DNA from: Nocardioides eburneiflavus
GTDB lineage: Bacteria > Actinomycetota > Actinomycetes > Propionibacteriales > Nocardioidaceae
Reading direction: 5' to 3'
Assembly: GCF_004785795.1 (NCBI RefSeq)
Contig: NZ_SRRO01000001.1
Span: forward strand, 2,108,001-2,172,000
Length of the DNA: 64,000 nt
The notes under the pieces are model-generated. The model saw only the letters and a list, made by a program, of their open reading frames with translations, ran no database searches and was not told where the DNA came from. The translations under genes were made by a program, and so were the position numbers. Shown in pieces: positions 25,199 to 35,001 of the stretch (positions within the stretch are counted from its first letter, which is position 1; every line of letters begins with the position of its first letter).

Positions 25199-26943
25199 TG
25201 CGCGGACCGTACGACGTGTGGGCGCCGCGACCGGACCGGGTGCGGCTCGTCCTCGCCGGCGAGACGCTCGAGATGACCCGCGCCGACGACGGCTGGTGGA
25301 CGCCCAGCGAGCCCGTGCCGTCCTCGGACGCGGCCGTCGACTACGGCTACCTCCTCGACGACGACCCGGACCCGCGCCCCGACCCGCGCTCGCGGCGCCA
25401 GCCCGACGGCGTGCACGGGCTGTCGCGGCGCGACACCACGGCGTACGAGTGGGGCGACGCGTCGTGGACCGGACGCCAGCTCGCCGGATCGGTGATCTAC
25501 GAGCTGCACGTCGGGACCTTCACCCCCGACGGCACGCTCGACTCGGCGATCGAGCGGCTCGACCACCTGCTCGACCTCGGCGTCGACCTCGTCGAGCTGA
25601 TGCCGGTCAACGCGTTCAACGGCACCCACAACTGGGGCTACGACGGCGTCGGCTGGTTCGCCGTCACCGAGGCGTACGGCGGCCCGGACGCCTACCGCAG
25701 CTTCGTCGACGCCTGCCACGCGCGGGGCCTCGGGGTCGTGCAGGACGTGGTGCACAACCACCTCGGCCCGTCGGGCAACTACCTGCCGCTCTTCGGGCCC
25801 TACCTCAAGGACGGCCGCAACACCTGGGGCGACCTGGTCAACCTCGACGGCGACGGCTCCGCCGAGGTGCGCCGCCTCATCCTCGACAACGTGCGGATGT
25901 GGTTCGAGGACTTCCACGTCGACGCCCTGCGCCTCGACGCCGTCCACGCGCTCAGCGACACCTCCGAGGTCCACCTCCTCGAGGAGATGGCGATCGAGAC
26001 CGCCGCGCTGTCCGCGCACCTGCGTCGCCCGCTCACCCTGATCGCCGAGTCCGACCTCAACGACACGACTCTCGTACGCCCGCGCGAGGCGGGTGGGTAC
26101 GGTCTCGACGCCCAGTGGAGCGACGACTTCCACCACGCCGTCCACGTCGCGCTGAGCGGCGAGACGACCGGCTACTACGCGGACTTCGAGCCGCTCGAGG
26201 CGCTGGCCAAGGTGTGCGAGAAGGGCTTCTTCCACGACGGGACCTTCTCGTCCTTCCGCGAGCGCGACCACGGCGCGCCCGTCGACACCGCACACATGCC
26301 GACGTGGCGGCTCGTCGTCGCCAACCAGAACCACGACCAGGTCGGCAACCGTGCCCGCGGCGACCGGCTCGCCGAGCACCTCGACGACGACCAGCTCGCC
26401 TGCGCCGCGCTGCTCACCCTGGCCGGTCCGTTCACGCCGATGCTGTTCATGGGGGAGGAGTGGGCGGCGTCGACGCCGTTCGCGTTCTTCACCTCCCACC
26501 CCGAGCCCGAGCTCGGGAGGGCGACGGCCGAGGGCCGGATCGCGGAGTTCGAGAAGATGGGGTGGGACCCCGACGAGGTCCTCGACCCGCAGGACCCCGA
26601 GACCTTCCACCGCTCCCGCCTCGACTGGGACGAGCGCTCTCGCGGGCGCCACGCGGTCGTGCTCGACTGCTACCGCCGGCTCGGCCGGTTGCGCCGGGAG
26701 CTGCCGCAGCTCACCGACCCGGCGTTCGGGTCGGTCTCCTGCACCGTCGAGGGCCGGGTCTTCACGATGCGTCGCGGGGACCTGCTGGTCGTGGTCAACA
26801 CCGGCCACCAACCCGCGGAGGTGCAGGTCGGGGGCCGCGAGGTGCTGTTCGAGACCCCCGCGGGAGTCGGCGTACGGGACGGCGTCGCGTCGTTGCCACC
26901 GCACGCGGGCGCGCTCCTGGGACCCGCCACAACTTTTCCCTGA
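25198..26943 (+). CDS. treZ: Maltooligosyltrehalose trehalohydrolase TreZ
   Basis: A 581-residue GH13 enzyme that cuts the trehalosyl end off TreY products, releasing trehalose. An N-terminal beta domain with [15 protein letters not shown] and WTPSEP precedes the barrel: [32 protein letters not shown] with Asp247, and AESDLND with Glu284. A C-terminal beta domain ends at LPPHAGALL. The ATG at 25198 overlaps the treY stop. Length is normal. It is the last gene of the operon. Confidence 0.94.
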   Translation: MRGPYDVWAPRPDRVRLVLAGETLEMTRADDGWWTPSEPVPSSDAAVDYGYLLDDDPDPRPDPRSRRQPDGVHGLSRRDTTAYEWGDASWTGRQLAGSVIYELHVGTFTPDGTLDSAIERLDHLLDLGVDLVELMPVNAFNGTHNWGYDGVGWFAVTEAYGGPDAYRSFVDACHARGLGVVQDVVHNHLGPSGNYLPLFGPYLKDGRNTWGDLVNLDGDGSAEVRRLILDNVRMWFEDFHVDALRLDAVHALSDTSEVHLLEEMAIETAALSAHLRRPLTLIAESDLNDTTLVRPREAGGYGLDAQWSDDFHHAVHVALSGETTGYYADFEPLEALAKVCEKGFFHDGTFSSFRERDHGAPVDTAHMPTWRLVVANQNHDQVGNRARGDRLAEHLDDDQLACAALLTLAGPFTPMLFMGEEWAASTPFAFFTSHPEPELGRATAEGRIAEFEKMGWDPDEVLDPQDPETFHRSRLDWDERSRGRHAVVLDCYRRLGRLRRELPQLTDPAFGSVSCTVEGRVFTMRRGDLLVVVNTGHQPAEVQVGGREVLFETPAGVGVRDGVASLPPHAGALLGPATTFP

Positions 26944-27003
26944 CTGCCCACGTCTCCCCTCCGAACGGGCCGAGCCCAGGCCCCACCGGACGGGGGACGA
27001 ACC

Positions 27004-27780
27004 ATAAACCGCATCACCGCACTCGCCGCGACCGTCGCACTGACGGCCGGCTCGCTTGCCCTCACCGCGCCGTCGCAGGCCGCACCCGCGCGGGCCTACA
27101 AGGTCACCGCCAGGGCCAACCTCGAGGTCGCCGTCGCCCGGGAGGACACCGTCAAGGTCCGCGGCCGCGTCACGCCCAGGGCCGCCGGCCAGAAGGTCGT
27201 CCTCCAGCAGCGCGTCGGCGAGAACCCGAGGTGGAGGCGCACCGGCACCGCGAAGATCAAGCGCAACGGCAGGTACATCCTCGAGGACAGGCCGACGACG
27301 CCTGGGTCGCGCGAGTACCGCGTGCTCAAGCCGGGCAGCCACGGCATCAAGAAGGGCTGGAGCAAGACCCTCGAGGTGGAGGTCTACCGCTGGCAGAAGC
27401 TCGCCACGCGGCGGGTGGGCCCCAGCGAGAACATCTCGACCACCAGCGTCTACATCGGCGCCGGCCTTGCCACCCGTAGCCTCGTGAACATCGAGCCGGG
27501 TGTCCCCGCCTCCGTCGAGTACACGCTGGGCCGCAAGTGCGTGGAGCTGCGTGCGAGGTACGCCCTCACCGACCAGGCTGCCACCGGTTCGTCGGGTGAG
27601 ATCTCCGTCAGCGCAGACGGTGCCGTGCGCACCACCCACACGCTGGCGGTCGGCACGATCGTGGACGACGGGCCCCTCGACGTCTCCGACGTCTTCCGCC
27701 TCAAGATCGACATCTCGACCACGCCGACTCCGGCGGCGTACGCCGCGGTGGCCACGCCGGAGGTGCTCTGCACGCGCTGA
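27004..27780 (+). CDS. Secreted hypothetical protein, apparent ATA start
   Basis: A 258-residue protein with a good Sec signal peptide: after the first codon the frame reads [18 protein letters not shown], ending near [11 protein letters not shown]. The mature part has a tandem-beta appearance ([20 protein letters not shown], then [12 protein letters not shown]), similar to cell-surface Ig-like modules, and a second domain of about 120 residues. Function unknown. The codon in the expected place of the start is ATA; GGGGGA stands 6 nt before it, and the open frame contains no ATG, GTG or TTG from the stop at 26941 to beyond the signal peptide. Either initiation at ATA or a G-to-A change. Confidence 0.65.
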   Translation: MNRITALAATVALTAGSLALTAPSQAAPARAYKVTARANLEVAVAREDTVKVRGRVTPRAAGQKVVLQQRVGENPRWRRTGTAKIKRNGRYILEDRPTTPGSREYRVLKPGSHGIKKGWSKTLEVEVYRWQKLATRRVGPSENISTTSVYIGAGLATRSLVNIEPGVPASVEYTLGRKCVELRARYALTDQAATGSSGEISVSADGAVRTTHTLAVGTIVDDGPLDVSDVFRLKIDISTTPTPAAYAAVATPEVLCTR

Positions 27781-27890
27781 CGCGCACCCAGTCCGGCAGC
27801 GGCGGGCACGACCGGGATTCACAGGCCCCGGGAGTGTCCGCCGCTGTCACGTCCGGGGCGCTCCTTTCGACACGTTTCCCGGGCGAGCCG

Positions 27891-27904
27891 TACTGTTGCT
27901 CCTT
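27891..27904 (+). promoter_or_regulatory. Leaderless promoter of prfB
   Basis: TACTGT (27891-27896) with 8 nt to the GTG at 27905 and no ribosome binding site. This fits the pattern seen at other genes but with a longer spacer, so it is a weaker example. Confidence 0.35.
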
Positions 27905-29020
27905 GTGGCAGGCATCGACTTCGACCAAGAGATCAAGCAGCTCCAGGCGACCATGAAGACCATCGGTCAGGTCCTCGACCTCGACAAGATGCGCGACGAG
28001 ATCGCCGACCTCGGCGAGCAGGTCGCCGCGCCGGACCTGTGGGACGACGTCGAGGGTGCCACCCGGATCACCGGCCGGCTCTCCGCGCTCCAGGGCGAGA
28101 TGGACCGCTACACGAGTCTCGAGTCCCGCATCGAGGACCTCGGCCTGATGGTCGAGATGGCGCAGGACGAGGGCGACGCCGACACGCTCGCCGACTCCGA
28201 GGCCGAGCTCGCCCGCATCAAGAAGTCCGTGGAGTCCCTGGAGATCCGCACCCTGCTGTCGGGGGAGTACGACGAGCGCGAGGCCATCGTGACGATCCGC
28301 TCGGGCGCCGGTGGCGTCGACGCGGCCGACTTCGCCGAGATGCTGATGCGGATGTACACGCGCTGGGCCGAGCAGCACAAGTACGGCGTCGAGGTCTACG
28401 ACGTGTCCTACGCCGAGGAGGCGGGCATCAAGTCCGCCGAGTTCGCCATCCACGCCCCCTACGCCTACGGCACCCTCTCCGTCGAGGCCGGCACCCACCG
28501 CCTGGTGCGGATCAGCCCCTTCGACAACCAGGGCCGCCGCCAGACCTCCTTCGCCGCGGTCGAGGTCGTGCCGGTCCTGGAGCAGACCGACGAGATCGAG
28601 GTCGACGAGAACGACATCCGCACCGACGTCTTCCGCTCCGGCGGCCCGGGCGGCCAGTCCGTCAACACGACCGACTCGGCGGTCCGCCTCACGCACATCC
28701 CGACCGGCATCGTGGTGTCCTGCCAGAACGAGAAGTCGCAGCTGCAGAACAAGGCGTCCGCGATGGTGGTCCTCAAGGCCAAGCTCCTGGCGAAGAAGAA
28801 GGAAGAGGAAGCCGCGCTCAAGAAGGACCTCAAGGGCGACGTCGCGGCCAGCTGGGGCGACCAGATGCGCAACTACGTCCTCAACCCCTACCAGATCGTC
28901 AAGGACCTGCGGACCGGCCACGAGTCCGGCAACCCCAGCGCCGTGTTCGACGGCGACCTCGACGACTTCATGGAGGCCGGCATCCGCTGGCGCCGAGGGG
29001 CCGAGAAGGTCGACGCCTGA
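27905..29020 (+). CDS. prfB: Peptide chain release factor 2
   Basis: A 371-residue class I release factor that ends translation at UGA and UAA. The RF2 tripeptide SPF is at 204-206 and the catalytic GGQ at 249-251 ([11 protein letters not shown]). The N-terminal region reads through in one frame from [13 protein letters not shown], without the internal UGA and +1 frameshift known from E. coli prfB. It is separated from ftsE by a hairpin and a short spacer. The prfB-ftsE-ftsX-M23-smpB order is typical of actinobacteria. Confidence 0.95.
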   Translation: MAGIDFDQEIKQLQATMKTIGQVLDLDKMRDEIADLGEQVAAPDLWDDVEGATRITGRLSALQGEMDRYTSLESRIEDLGLMVEMAQDEGDADTLADSEAELARIKKSVESLEIRTLLSGEYDEREAIVTIRSGAGGVDAADFAEMLMRMYTRWAEQHKYGVEVYDVSYAEEAGIKSAEFAIHAPYAYGTLSVEAGTHRLVRISPFDNQGRRQTSFAAVEVVPVLEQTDEIEVDENDIRTDVFRSGGPGGQSVNTTDSAVRLTHIPTGIVVSCQNEKSQLQNKASAMVVLKAKLLAKKKEEEAALKKDLKGDVAASWGDQMRNYVLNPYQIVKDLRTGHESGNPSAVFDGDLDDFMEAGIRWRRGAEKVDA

Positions 29021-29021
29021 T

Positions 29022-29044
29022 CCGCGGCCGGGAGCGGGCCGCGG
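29022..29044 (+). terminator. Hairpin after prfB
   Basis: An 8-bp perfect stem (CCGCGGCC with GGCCGCGG, 29022-29029 and 29037-29044) with a 7-nt loop directly after the stop codon. It has no T-run, as is common in high-GC terminators. Confidence 0.45.
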
Positions 29045-29076
29045 CCGCGATTCCCGGGTCGCGGCCACCCCTCACG

Positions 29077-29089
29077 TAACCTCGACGCC
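29077..29089 (+). promoter_or_regulatory. Leaderless promoter of ftsE
   Basis: TAACCT (29077-29082) followed by 7 nt and the GTG at 29090. No Shine-Dalgarno sequence is seen. Confidence 0.4.
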
Positions 29090-29779
29090 GTGATTCGCTT
29101 CGAGAAGGTGACCAAGAGCTATCCGGGGCACCCCCACCCGGCGCTCGACAACATCTCGGTCGACGTGGAGAAGGGGGAGTTCGTCTTCCTCGTGGGCTCC
29201 TCGGGCTCGGGCAAGTCCACCTTCCTGCGCCTCGTGCTCCGCGAGTACCGCCCCACCTCGGGGCGCGTCTACGTCGCCGGCAAGGAGATCAACCGGCTCG
29301 CCGGCTGGAAGGTGCCGCGGCTGCGCCGGGACATCGGCACCGTCTTCCAGGACTTCCGGCTGCTGCCCAACAAGACCGTCACCGAGAACGTCGCCTTCGC
29401 CCTCCAGGTGATCGGCAAGTCGCGCAAGGAGATCAAGGACCTCGTCCCCGAGACGCTCGAGCTGGTCGGGCTCAGCGGCAAGGGCGACCGGATGCCCGAC
29501 GAGCTCTCCGGCGGCGAGCAGCAGCGCGTCGCGGTGGCGCGCGCGTTCGTCAACCGGCCGATGATCCTCATCGCCGACGAGCCCACCGGCAACCTCGACC
29601 CGACCACGTCGGTCGGGATCATGAAGCTCCTCGACCGCATCAACCGCACCGGCACGACCGTGGTGATGGCCACGCACGACTCCGGCATCGTCGACCAGAT
29701 GCGCAAGCGCGTCATCGAGCTCGAGAACGGCCACGTCGTGCGCGACCAGGCACAGGGCGTCTACGGCCACCAGACCTGA
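29090..29779 (+). CDS. ftsE: Cell division ABC transporter ATP-binding protein FtsE
   Basis: A 229-residue ATPase of the FtsEX complex, which controls peptidoglycan hydrolases at the septum. Walker [10 protein letters not shown] (36-44), the Q-loop in [10 protein letters not shown], the ABC signature LSGGEQQR, Walker [13 protein letters not shown] and the switch His in VMATHD are all intact. The GTG start follows the -10 TAACCT. ftsX follows after 63 nt. Confidence 0.96.
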   Translation: MIRFEKVTKSYPGHPHPALDNISVDVEKGEFVFLVGSSGSGKSTFLRLVLREYRPTSGRVYVAGKEINRLAGWKVPRLRRDIGTVFQDFRLLPNKTVTENVAFALQVIGKSRKEIKDLVPETLELVGLSGKGDRMPDELSGGEQQRVAVARAFVNRPMILIADEPTGNLDPTTSVGIMKLLDRINRTGTTVVMATHDSGIVDQMRKRVIELENGHVVRDQAQGVYGHQT

Positions 29780-29842
29780 CCCCGGACCTGACGCCGGAAC
29801 CGACCCGATCCGCACCCCCGAACGAATCGAGACCCCTCCTCC

Positions 29843-30751
29843 ATGCAGCTGCGCTACGTCTACTCCGAGCTCGGCCAGGGCCTGCGACGCAACCTGACGA
29901 TGCACCTGGCGGTGATCCTCACCCTCGTCGTCTCGCTGACGCTCGTCGGCATCGGACTGCTGTTCCAGCAGCAGGCGACGCGGGCGGCCGACCACTTCGG
30001 CAACCAGCTCCAGATCACCGTCTACCTCTGCCGGCTCAACGACTCCAACCCGGTGTGCCCCAACCCGGTGACCGAGGCGCAGAAGGCCGAGATCGAGGCG
30101 GTCGTCGAGGACAACCCCGAGGTCGCGAGCCACCGCTTCGAGTCCGGCGAGGTGGCCCTGGAGAAGGCCAAGGAGCTCTACGGCGAGGAGCTGTTCTCCG
30201 GCGACAACCCGGCGCTGACCGCCGAGGACATGCCGCAGACCATCTGGATCACCCTCGAGGACCCGGAGCAGTACGAGGGCATCACCAGCGCTGTCCAGGG
30301 TCTCGACGGAGTCTCGCGCGTCCGGGACCTGCGCGAGCAGGTAGGACCGATCCTCACCACGATCACCAAGATGCGCACGTACGCCCTCGGCACCGCCGGG
30401 CTCCTCGTCCTGGCCGCCCTCCTGCTGGTCGCCAACACGATCCGGCTCGCGGCCTTCGCACGCCGCAAGGAGATCGGCATCATGCGGCTCGTCGGCGCCT
30501 CCACGCTCTACATCGCGCTGCCGTTCCTCCTCGAGGCACTCGTCACGGCCCTCGTCAGCGTGGCGCTGGCGGGGGGAGCGCTGGCGGCCTTCCTCCACTT
30601 CGCGATCGGCGACCTGGCGCAGAACCTGCGCTTCGTGCCGTGGATCGCGTGGGACGAGTTCTGGGTGGCCGCCCTGGCCATCGGGGTCCTCGGCCCGGTG
30701 CTGACCCTGCTGCCGACACTCGTGTTGACGCGCAAATACCTCAAAGTGTGA
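29843..30751 (+). CDS. ftsX: Cell division protein FtsX
   Basis: A 302-residue membrane partner of FtsE. One helix near the N-terminus (TMHLAVILTLVVSLTLVGIG) is followed by a large extracytoplasmic domain with two Cys residues (VYLCRLNDSNPVC) and a C-terminal block of three helices, including TAGLLVLAALLLVANTIRLA and ARRKEIGIMRLVGAS. This is the usual FtsX layout. The partner hydrolase is probably the M23 protein encoded next. Confidence 0.95.
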   Translation: MQLRYVYSELGQGLRRNLTMHLAVILTLVVSLTLVGIGLLFQQQATRAADHFGNQLQITVYLCRLNDSNPVCPNPVTEAQKAEIEAVVEDNPEVASHRFESGEVALEKAKELYGEELFSGDNPALTAEDMPQTIWITLEDPEQYEGITSAVQGLDGVSRVRDLREQVGPILTTITKMRTYALGTAGLLVLAALLLVANTIRLAAFARRKEIGIMRLVGASTLYIALPFLLEALVTALVSVALAGGALAAFLHFAIGDLAQNLRFVPWIAWDEFWVAALAIGVLGPVLTLLPTLVLTRKYLKV

Positions 30752-30843
30752 TCGCGGCGGGTTAGCGTCGTCGCGTCTCCTCCTGGCCACGCGTGGCGGG
30801 GAGGCGCTCCTTCCCCGCTTCCCCAACGCAAAGGCTTCCCCCG

Positions 30844-32136
30844 GTGCGTCCCTTCCCCCGTACCACGCTGCCCCGTAGTCCTCTGCCCCGTGCTGCCCAC
30901 CGCCACGTGGCCGCGGCACTCGTCGCGATCCTGGCCCTGGGCATGTCCGCGGCCCACGCCGACGACCTCAAGGACAAGAAGAACAAGGTCGAGCGCGAGC
31001 TCAAGGGCGCCCACCGGGACCTCGACGAGTCCAGTGCCCAGCTCCGCAGGGCCACCGCTCGCCTCGACGCGGCCCAGCAGCAGCTCGGCGTCGCCAAGAC
31101 CCGGCTCGCCACCGCGCGCGGCAAGGTCGAGGTCGCGCAGGAGCGCGACGCCCAGATGCAGGCCGAGCTCGCCGCCGCCGAGCAGGAGCTCGCCGAGGCG
31201 GAGGCCGCCCTCGCGCAGGGTCAGGTCGACCGCGACGCCCAGCGCGAGAAGGTCGCGCGCACCGTGGCCGACATGTACTCCGAGGGCGACCCCGAGCTGA
31301 TCGCCTTCGCCTCGCTCCTCGGGGCCGAGGACACCGAGGAGCTGACCCGCCGCGACGGCGTACGGGACGTGGTCGTCGGGCAGGAGGCGCGCGAGTACGA
31401 CGAGCTGAAGGCCTCCGAGGTGCTGCTCCAGGTCCGGGAGGACCAGGTCACCGAGGCTCGCGACGAGGTCGCCGCCCAGCGCGAGGCCGCCGCCGAGCAC
31501 CTCGTGCTGATGCAGGCCCTCGAGGCCGAGCAGCAGGAGGCCAAGGATTCCGTCGTATCCCTCGTCATCGAGCGACGTGACGCCCGTGTGGGCGCCAGCG
31601 AGGCGCGCGCCAAGGACCTCGCCAAGCTCCGCAAGCTCGAGAAGGAGCAGCAGAGGATCGAGGAGATGCTCCGCAAGCGGGCCCTCGCCGCACTGCGCAG
31701 GCAGCGTGCCCAGGCACGGGCGCAGGCCGGTGCGCCGACGCCTGGCCTGCTCGCGTACCCCGTCGACGGCTACGTCACCTCGCCGTTCGGCTACCGCACG
31801 CACCCGATCTACAAGTACTGGGGCCTGCACGACGGCGTCGACTTCGGCGGCGGCTGCGGCACGCCGCTGCGCGCCGCCGCGCCCGGCCGGGTCGTGTCCT
31901 CCTACTACAGCGGGGTCTACGGCCAGCGCCTCGTCATCGACCACGGCGTCCTCGGCGGCAAGGGCGTCGCGACGATCTACAACCACGCCAGCGGCTACAA
32001 CGTCGGCGTGGGTGCCCATGTCGCCGAGGGCCAGGTGATCGGCTTCGAGGGCAGCACCGGCTGGTCCACCGGCTGCCACCTGCACTTCACCGTGATGGCC
32101 AACGGCCAGGCCGTCGACCCGATGAACTGGCTGTGA
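30844..32136 (+). CDS. M23 peptidase with coiled-coil domain (EnvC/RipC-type role)
   Basis: About 430 residues. A signal peptide (AAALVAILALGMSAAHA) is followed by a long coiled coil (about residues 40-285, rich in Ala, Glu and Arg) and a C-terminal LytM/M23 domain. Zinc ligands lie in GLHDGVDFGGG and HLHFTV; the catalytic motif is complete. Directly after ftsEX this is the usual FtsEX-controlled septal hydrolase or its activator. The GTG at 30844 is the most likely start, with AAAGG about 10 nt upstream; the open frame reaches 30793. Confidence 0.88.
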   Translation: MRPFPRTTLPRSPLPRAAHRHVAAALVAILALGMSAAHADDLKDKKNKVERELKGAHRDLDESSAQLRRATARLDAAQQQLGVAKTRLATARGKVEVAQERDAQMQAELAAAEQELAEAEAALAQGQVDRDAQREKVARTVADMYSEGDPELIAFASLLGAEDTEELTRRDGVRDVVVGQEAREYDELKASEVLLQVREDQVTEARDEVAAQREAAAEHLVLMQALEAEQQEAKDSVVSLVIERRDARVGASEARAKDLAKLRKLEKEQQRIEEMLRKRALAALRRQRAQARAQAGAPTPGLLAYPVDGYVTSPFGYRTHPIYKYWGLHDGVDFGGGCGTPLRAAAPGRVVSSYYSGVYGQRLVIDHGVLGGKGVATIYNHASGYNVGVGAHVAEGQVIGFEGSTGWSTGCHLHFTVMANGQAVDPMNWL

Positions 32137-32142
32137 TCGCCC

Positions 32143-32203
32143 GCGACCGAGCGGAGCGAAGGGGCGCGGGCTCGCGTCTCGAAACCTCGGTCGCTATTCG
32201 CTG
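32143..32203. repeat. Dispersed REP-like element between the M23 gene and smpB
   Basis: An inverted repeat GCGACCGAG (32143-32151) with CTCGGTCGC (32186-32194) flanks GAGCGAAGG and TCTCGAAACC. The GAGCGNAGCGA and CTCGAAACC words recur, on the other strand, at 59203-59241. This looks like a small intergenic repeat family of this genome. Confidence 0.4.
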
Positions 32204-32227
32204 GACCTCGCCTGAGAGAATGTCTCC

Positions 32228-32707
32228 ATGGCGAAGGAGCAGGGCCAGAAGATGGTCGCGCAGAACAAGAAGGCGCGCCACGACTACCACATCGAGGACA
32301 CCTGGGAGGCCGGGCTCGTCCTGATGGGCACCGAGGTGAAGTCGTTGCGGCAGGGCCGCGCGTCCCTCGTCGACGGCTTCGCCGAGATCGACAACGGCGA
32401 GGCGTGGCTGCTCGGCGTGCACATCCCCGAGTACAGCCAGGGCACCTGGACCAACCACTCCGCCCGCCGTCGCCGCAAGCTGCTGCTCAACCGCTCCGAG
32501 ATCGACAAGATCGAGCGCAAGATCACCGACAAGGGCTACACGATCGTGCCGCTCTCGCTCTACTTCAAGGACGGCCGCGCCAAGGTCGAGATCGCGCTGG
32601 CGAAGGGCAAGAAGTCCTACGACAAGCGCCACACGCTCGCCGAGCGCACGGCCAACCGGGAGAAGGTCGAGGCCGTCCAGCGCCGGCTCAAGGGGCACCG
32701 GGACTGA
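32228..32707 (+). CDS. smpB: SsrA-binding protein SmpB
   Basis: A 159-residue tmRNA-binding protein for rescuing stalled ribosomes. Typical blocks: [53 protein letters not shown], and the basic C-terminal tail [21 protein letters not shown] with 6 nt to the ATG may be a leaderless promoter. No ssrA gene was recognised in the window. Confidence 0.96.
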   Translation: MAKEQGQKMVAQNKKARHDYHIEDTWEAGLVLMGTEVKSLRQGRASLVDGFAEIDNGEAWLLGVHIPEYSQGTWTNHSARRRRKLLLNRSEIDKIERKITDKGYTIVPLSLYFKDGRAKVEIALAKGKKSYDKRHTLAERTANREKVEAVQRRLKGHRD

Positions 32708-32723
32708 GCGCGGGACCGACCGC

Positions 32724-33602
32724 GTGACCGACCCCGTGACCGACCCCGTCGCGTTCGCCGAGGTCCTCGGGATCCCCGGCCTCGCCGACGTGCACACCCA
32801 CTTCCTGCCGCCGCGGGTGATGGCCAAGGTCCGCGACCAGTTCGACGCGGCCGGCCCGCTGATCGGCCGGCCCTGGCCGCTGCACTACCGCGACTCCGAC
32901 GAGGTGCTGGTCGAGACGCTGCGCTCCTTCGGCGTGCGCCGCTTCACCGCGCTGCCCTACGCCCACAAGCCCGACATGGCCGAGTTCCTCAACGACTGGG
33001 CCGCCGGCTTCGCCGCGCGGGTGCCCGAGGCGGCTGTCTGCGGCACCTTCTTCCCCGAGCCCGGCGCGGCGGCGTACGTCGCCTCCCGCAGCGAGACGGT
33101 GCAGGTCTGGAAGGTGCACGTGCAGGTCGGCGCGTTCGACGTGACCGACCCGCTGCTCGACGACGCGTGGGGCGTCGTCGCGGATGCCGGAACCCCCGTC
33201 GTGCTGCACGCGGGCAGCGGCCCGGTCCCGACCGAGCACACCGGCCCCGGGCCCGTCGCCGAGCTGCTCTCCCGGCACCCGCGGCTGCGGCTGGTCATCG
33301 CACACGCCGGCGCGCCGGAGTACGTCGAGTTCCTCCGGCTGGCCGAGACGTACGACCGGGTCGGGCTCGACACGACCATGGCGTTCACGCCGTTCTTCGA
33401 GGAGATGGGCGGGGCCTACCCGCGCGAGCTGCTGCCACGGCTGCGCGACCTCGGGCTGGCCGGCAAGGTCCACCTCGGCAGCGACTTCCCCAACATCCCC
33501 TACCCCTACGCCGTGCAGCTCGAGGCCCTCGAACGGCTCGGGCTGGGGGAGGAGTGGCTGCGGGCGGTCTGCTGGGGCAACACAGCCGCCCTGCTCGGCT
33601 GA
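32724..33602 (+). CDS. Amidohydrolase family protein (PF04909-like)
   Basis: A 292-residue TIM-barrel metal-dependent hydrolase. HTHFLPPR near residue 27 gives the first metal ligands, VVLHAGSGPVP and VIAHAGAPEYVEF the middle His residues, and LGSDFPNIPYPY the conserved Asp. These resemble decarboxylases and hydrolases of the ACMSD/amidohydrolase-2 group. The substrate is not identifiable. It starts at GTG 32724, 16 nt after smpB, perhaps in the same transcript. Confidence 0.82.
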   Translation: MTDPVTDPVAFAEVLGIPGLADVHTHFLPPRVMAKVRDQFDAAGPLIGRPWPLHYRDSDEVLVETLRSFGVRRFTALPYAHKPDMAEFLNDWAAGFAARVPEAAVCGTFFPEPGAAAYVASRSETVQVWKVHVQVGAFDVTDPLLDDAWGVVADAGTPVVLHAGSGPVPTEHTGPGPVAELLSRHPRLRLVIAHAGAPEYVEFLRLAETYDRVGLDTTMAFTPFFEEMGGAYPRELLPRLRDLGLAGKVHLGSDFPNIPYPYAVQLEALERLGLGEEWLRAVCWGNTAALLG

Positions 33603-33823
33603 TCCATGGGCGGGCGGTGACCCACAGACAGTTCATGGCGCACGAAGGTGGGTTCGCCACCGCTGCTCCCTGTGTCGTACGGCGCCGCGCCGGCGAGCGG
33701 TGGCCAGGCCACATCCGGTCGACCGGAGTTGTGGCTGGAACACCGCTCCGCGGACTGGACCAGTGAACATCCGGACCACGGATCTCTTGACAGCGGATAA
33801 GTAAGTGCGGTGAACTAACTAAT

Positions 33824-34957
33824 GTGACCCCGCACGCACCCGTCGGCCGCCCGCTGCGTCCCAGTGGCAAGCTCCTCCAGGAGGACGCCCGCCGCCACCA
33901 CCGCTCGCTGCTGCTCCAGCAGCTGTTCCGCGAGGGCCCGGCCAGCCGTGCCGACCTCGCCCGTTCGAGCGGGCTGACCCGGGTGACCGTGTCGGACCTG
34001 GTCGGCGAGATGCTCGCCGACGGCTTCGTCTCCGAGCTCGGAGCCCCCGCCGAGAGCCGGGTCGGCAAGCCCCCCACGCTCGTCGGGCTGGCGGCGGACT
34101 CCCACCACGTGATCGGTCTCGACCTGTCCGAGACCGACCGGATGTCCGGCGCCGTGGTCAACCTCGCAGGCATCGTCCAGGCCCGCCACGAGGTGCACGT
34201 CGACGGGGCCGTGGGGGAGGGCGCGGTCGAGCTCGTCCTGCGCCTCGCCGCCGACCTCGTCGCGATGACCGAGCGCCCGGTGCTCGGGATCGGCGTCGGC
34301 AGCCCCGGGGTCGTGGGCACCGACGGCACGGTCATCGACGCTCCCAACCTCGCGTGGACCGACACCCCGCTGGCCGCCCGGCTCGCCGAGGCCACCGGCC
34401 TGCCGGTCTTCGTCGCCAACGACGCCAACACCGCTGTGCTCGGCGAGCACACCTTCGGCGAGTCGGGTGACGGCGGCCTGATGGTCCTGCGGGTCGGCAC
34501 CGGTGTCGGCGCGGGCCTCGTGCTGGGCGGCTCGCTGCTCCACGGCCATCTGGGTGCCGCCGGCGAGATCGGCCACGTCGTGGTCGACCCCGACGGAGAG
34601 CTGTGTGCGTGCTCGCGCACGGGCTGCCTGGAGACCGTGCTGTCGGCCCCGCACCTCAGGCGTCGGCTCGCCGCGCCCGGCGTGGACGGTCCCGCCGCGC
34701 TCGCCGAGGTCGGCACGCGGCTCGGCGAGGTGCTGGCGCCGGTCGTCGCCGCCCTCAACCTGCACGAGATCGTGCTGAGCGGCCCTGCGGAGCTGCTCGA
34801 CGGCCCGCTGCTCGACGCGGCAGACCGCACCATCCGCGAGCGGACGATGCCGATCAGCTCCACCGGGCTGGCCGTCCGCACCTCCAAGCTCGGCGAGGAC
34901 GTCGTGGTCGTGGGAGCGACCGTCCTGGTCCTCGCCGGGGAGCTGGGCGTCTCGTGA
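33824..34957 (+). CDS. ROK-family transcriptional regulator
   Basis: A 377-residue NagC/XylR-type repressor. An N-terminal helix-turn-helix (SRADLARSSGLTRVTVSDLV, residues about 42-61) is followed by a ROK sugar-binding fold: IGLDLSETDR, GVGSPGVVG, VFVANDANTAVLGE, GTGVGAGLVLGG, GAAGEIGHVVVD, and a zinc-type CACSRTGCLET. The GTG at 33824 is used; no strong ribosome binding site precedes it. It stands just upstream of the sugar ABC operon and probably controls it and itself, released by a sugar or sugar phosphate. A TTGACA lies at 33787. Confidence 0.88.
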   Translation: MTPHAPVGRPLRPSGKLLQEDARRHHRSLLLQQLFREGPASRADLARSSGLTRVTVSDLVGEMLADGFVSELGAPAESRVGKPPTLVGLAADSHHVIGLDLSETDRMSGAVVNLAGIVQARHEVHVDGAVGEGAVELVLRLAADLVAMTERPVLGIGVGSPGVVGTDGTVIDAPNLAWTDTPLAARLAEATGLPVFVANDANTAVLGEHTFGESGDGGLMVLRVGTGVGAGLVLGGSLLHGHLGAAGEIGHVVVDPDGELCACSRTGCLETVLSAPHLRRRLAAPGVDGPAALAEVGTRLGEVLAPVVAALNLHEIVLSGPAELLDGPLLDAADRTIRERTMPISSTGLAVRTSKLGEDVVVVGATVLVLAGELGVS

Positions 34958-35001
34958 ACGCCGGCAACCCCCACTGGAAGATCGATGGAAGGAACACCGC
35001 T

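Noticed and set aside
27905..29020. Programmed +1 frameshift in prfB
   Set aside because: The frame is continuous from the GTG through SPF and GGQ; there is no internal UGA in the N-terminal part.
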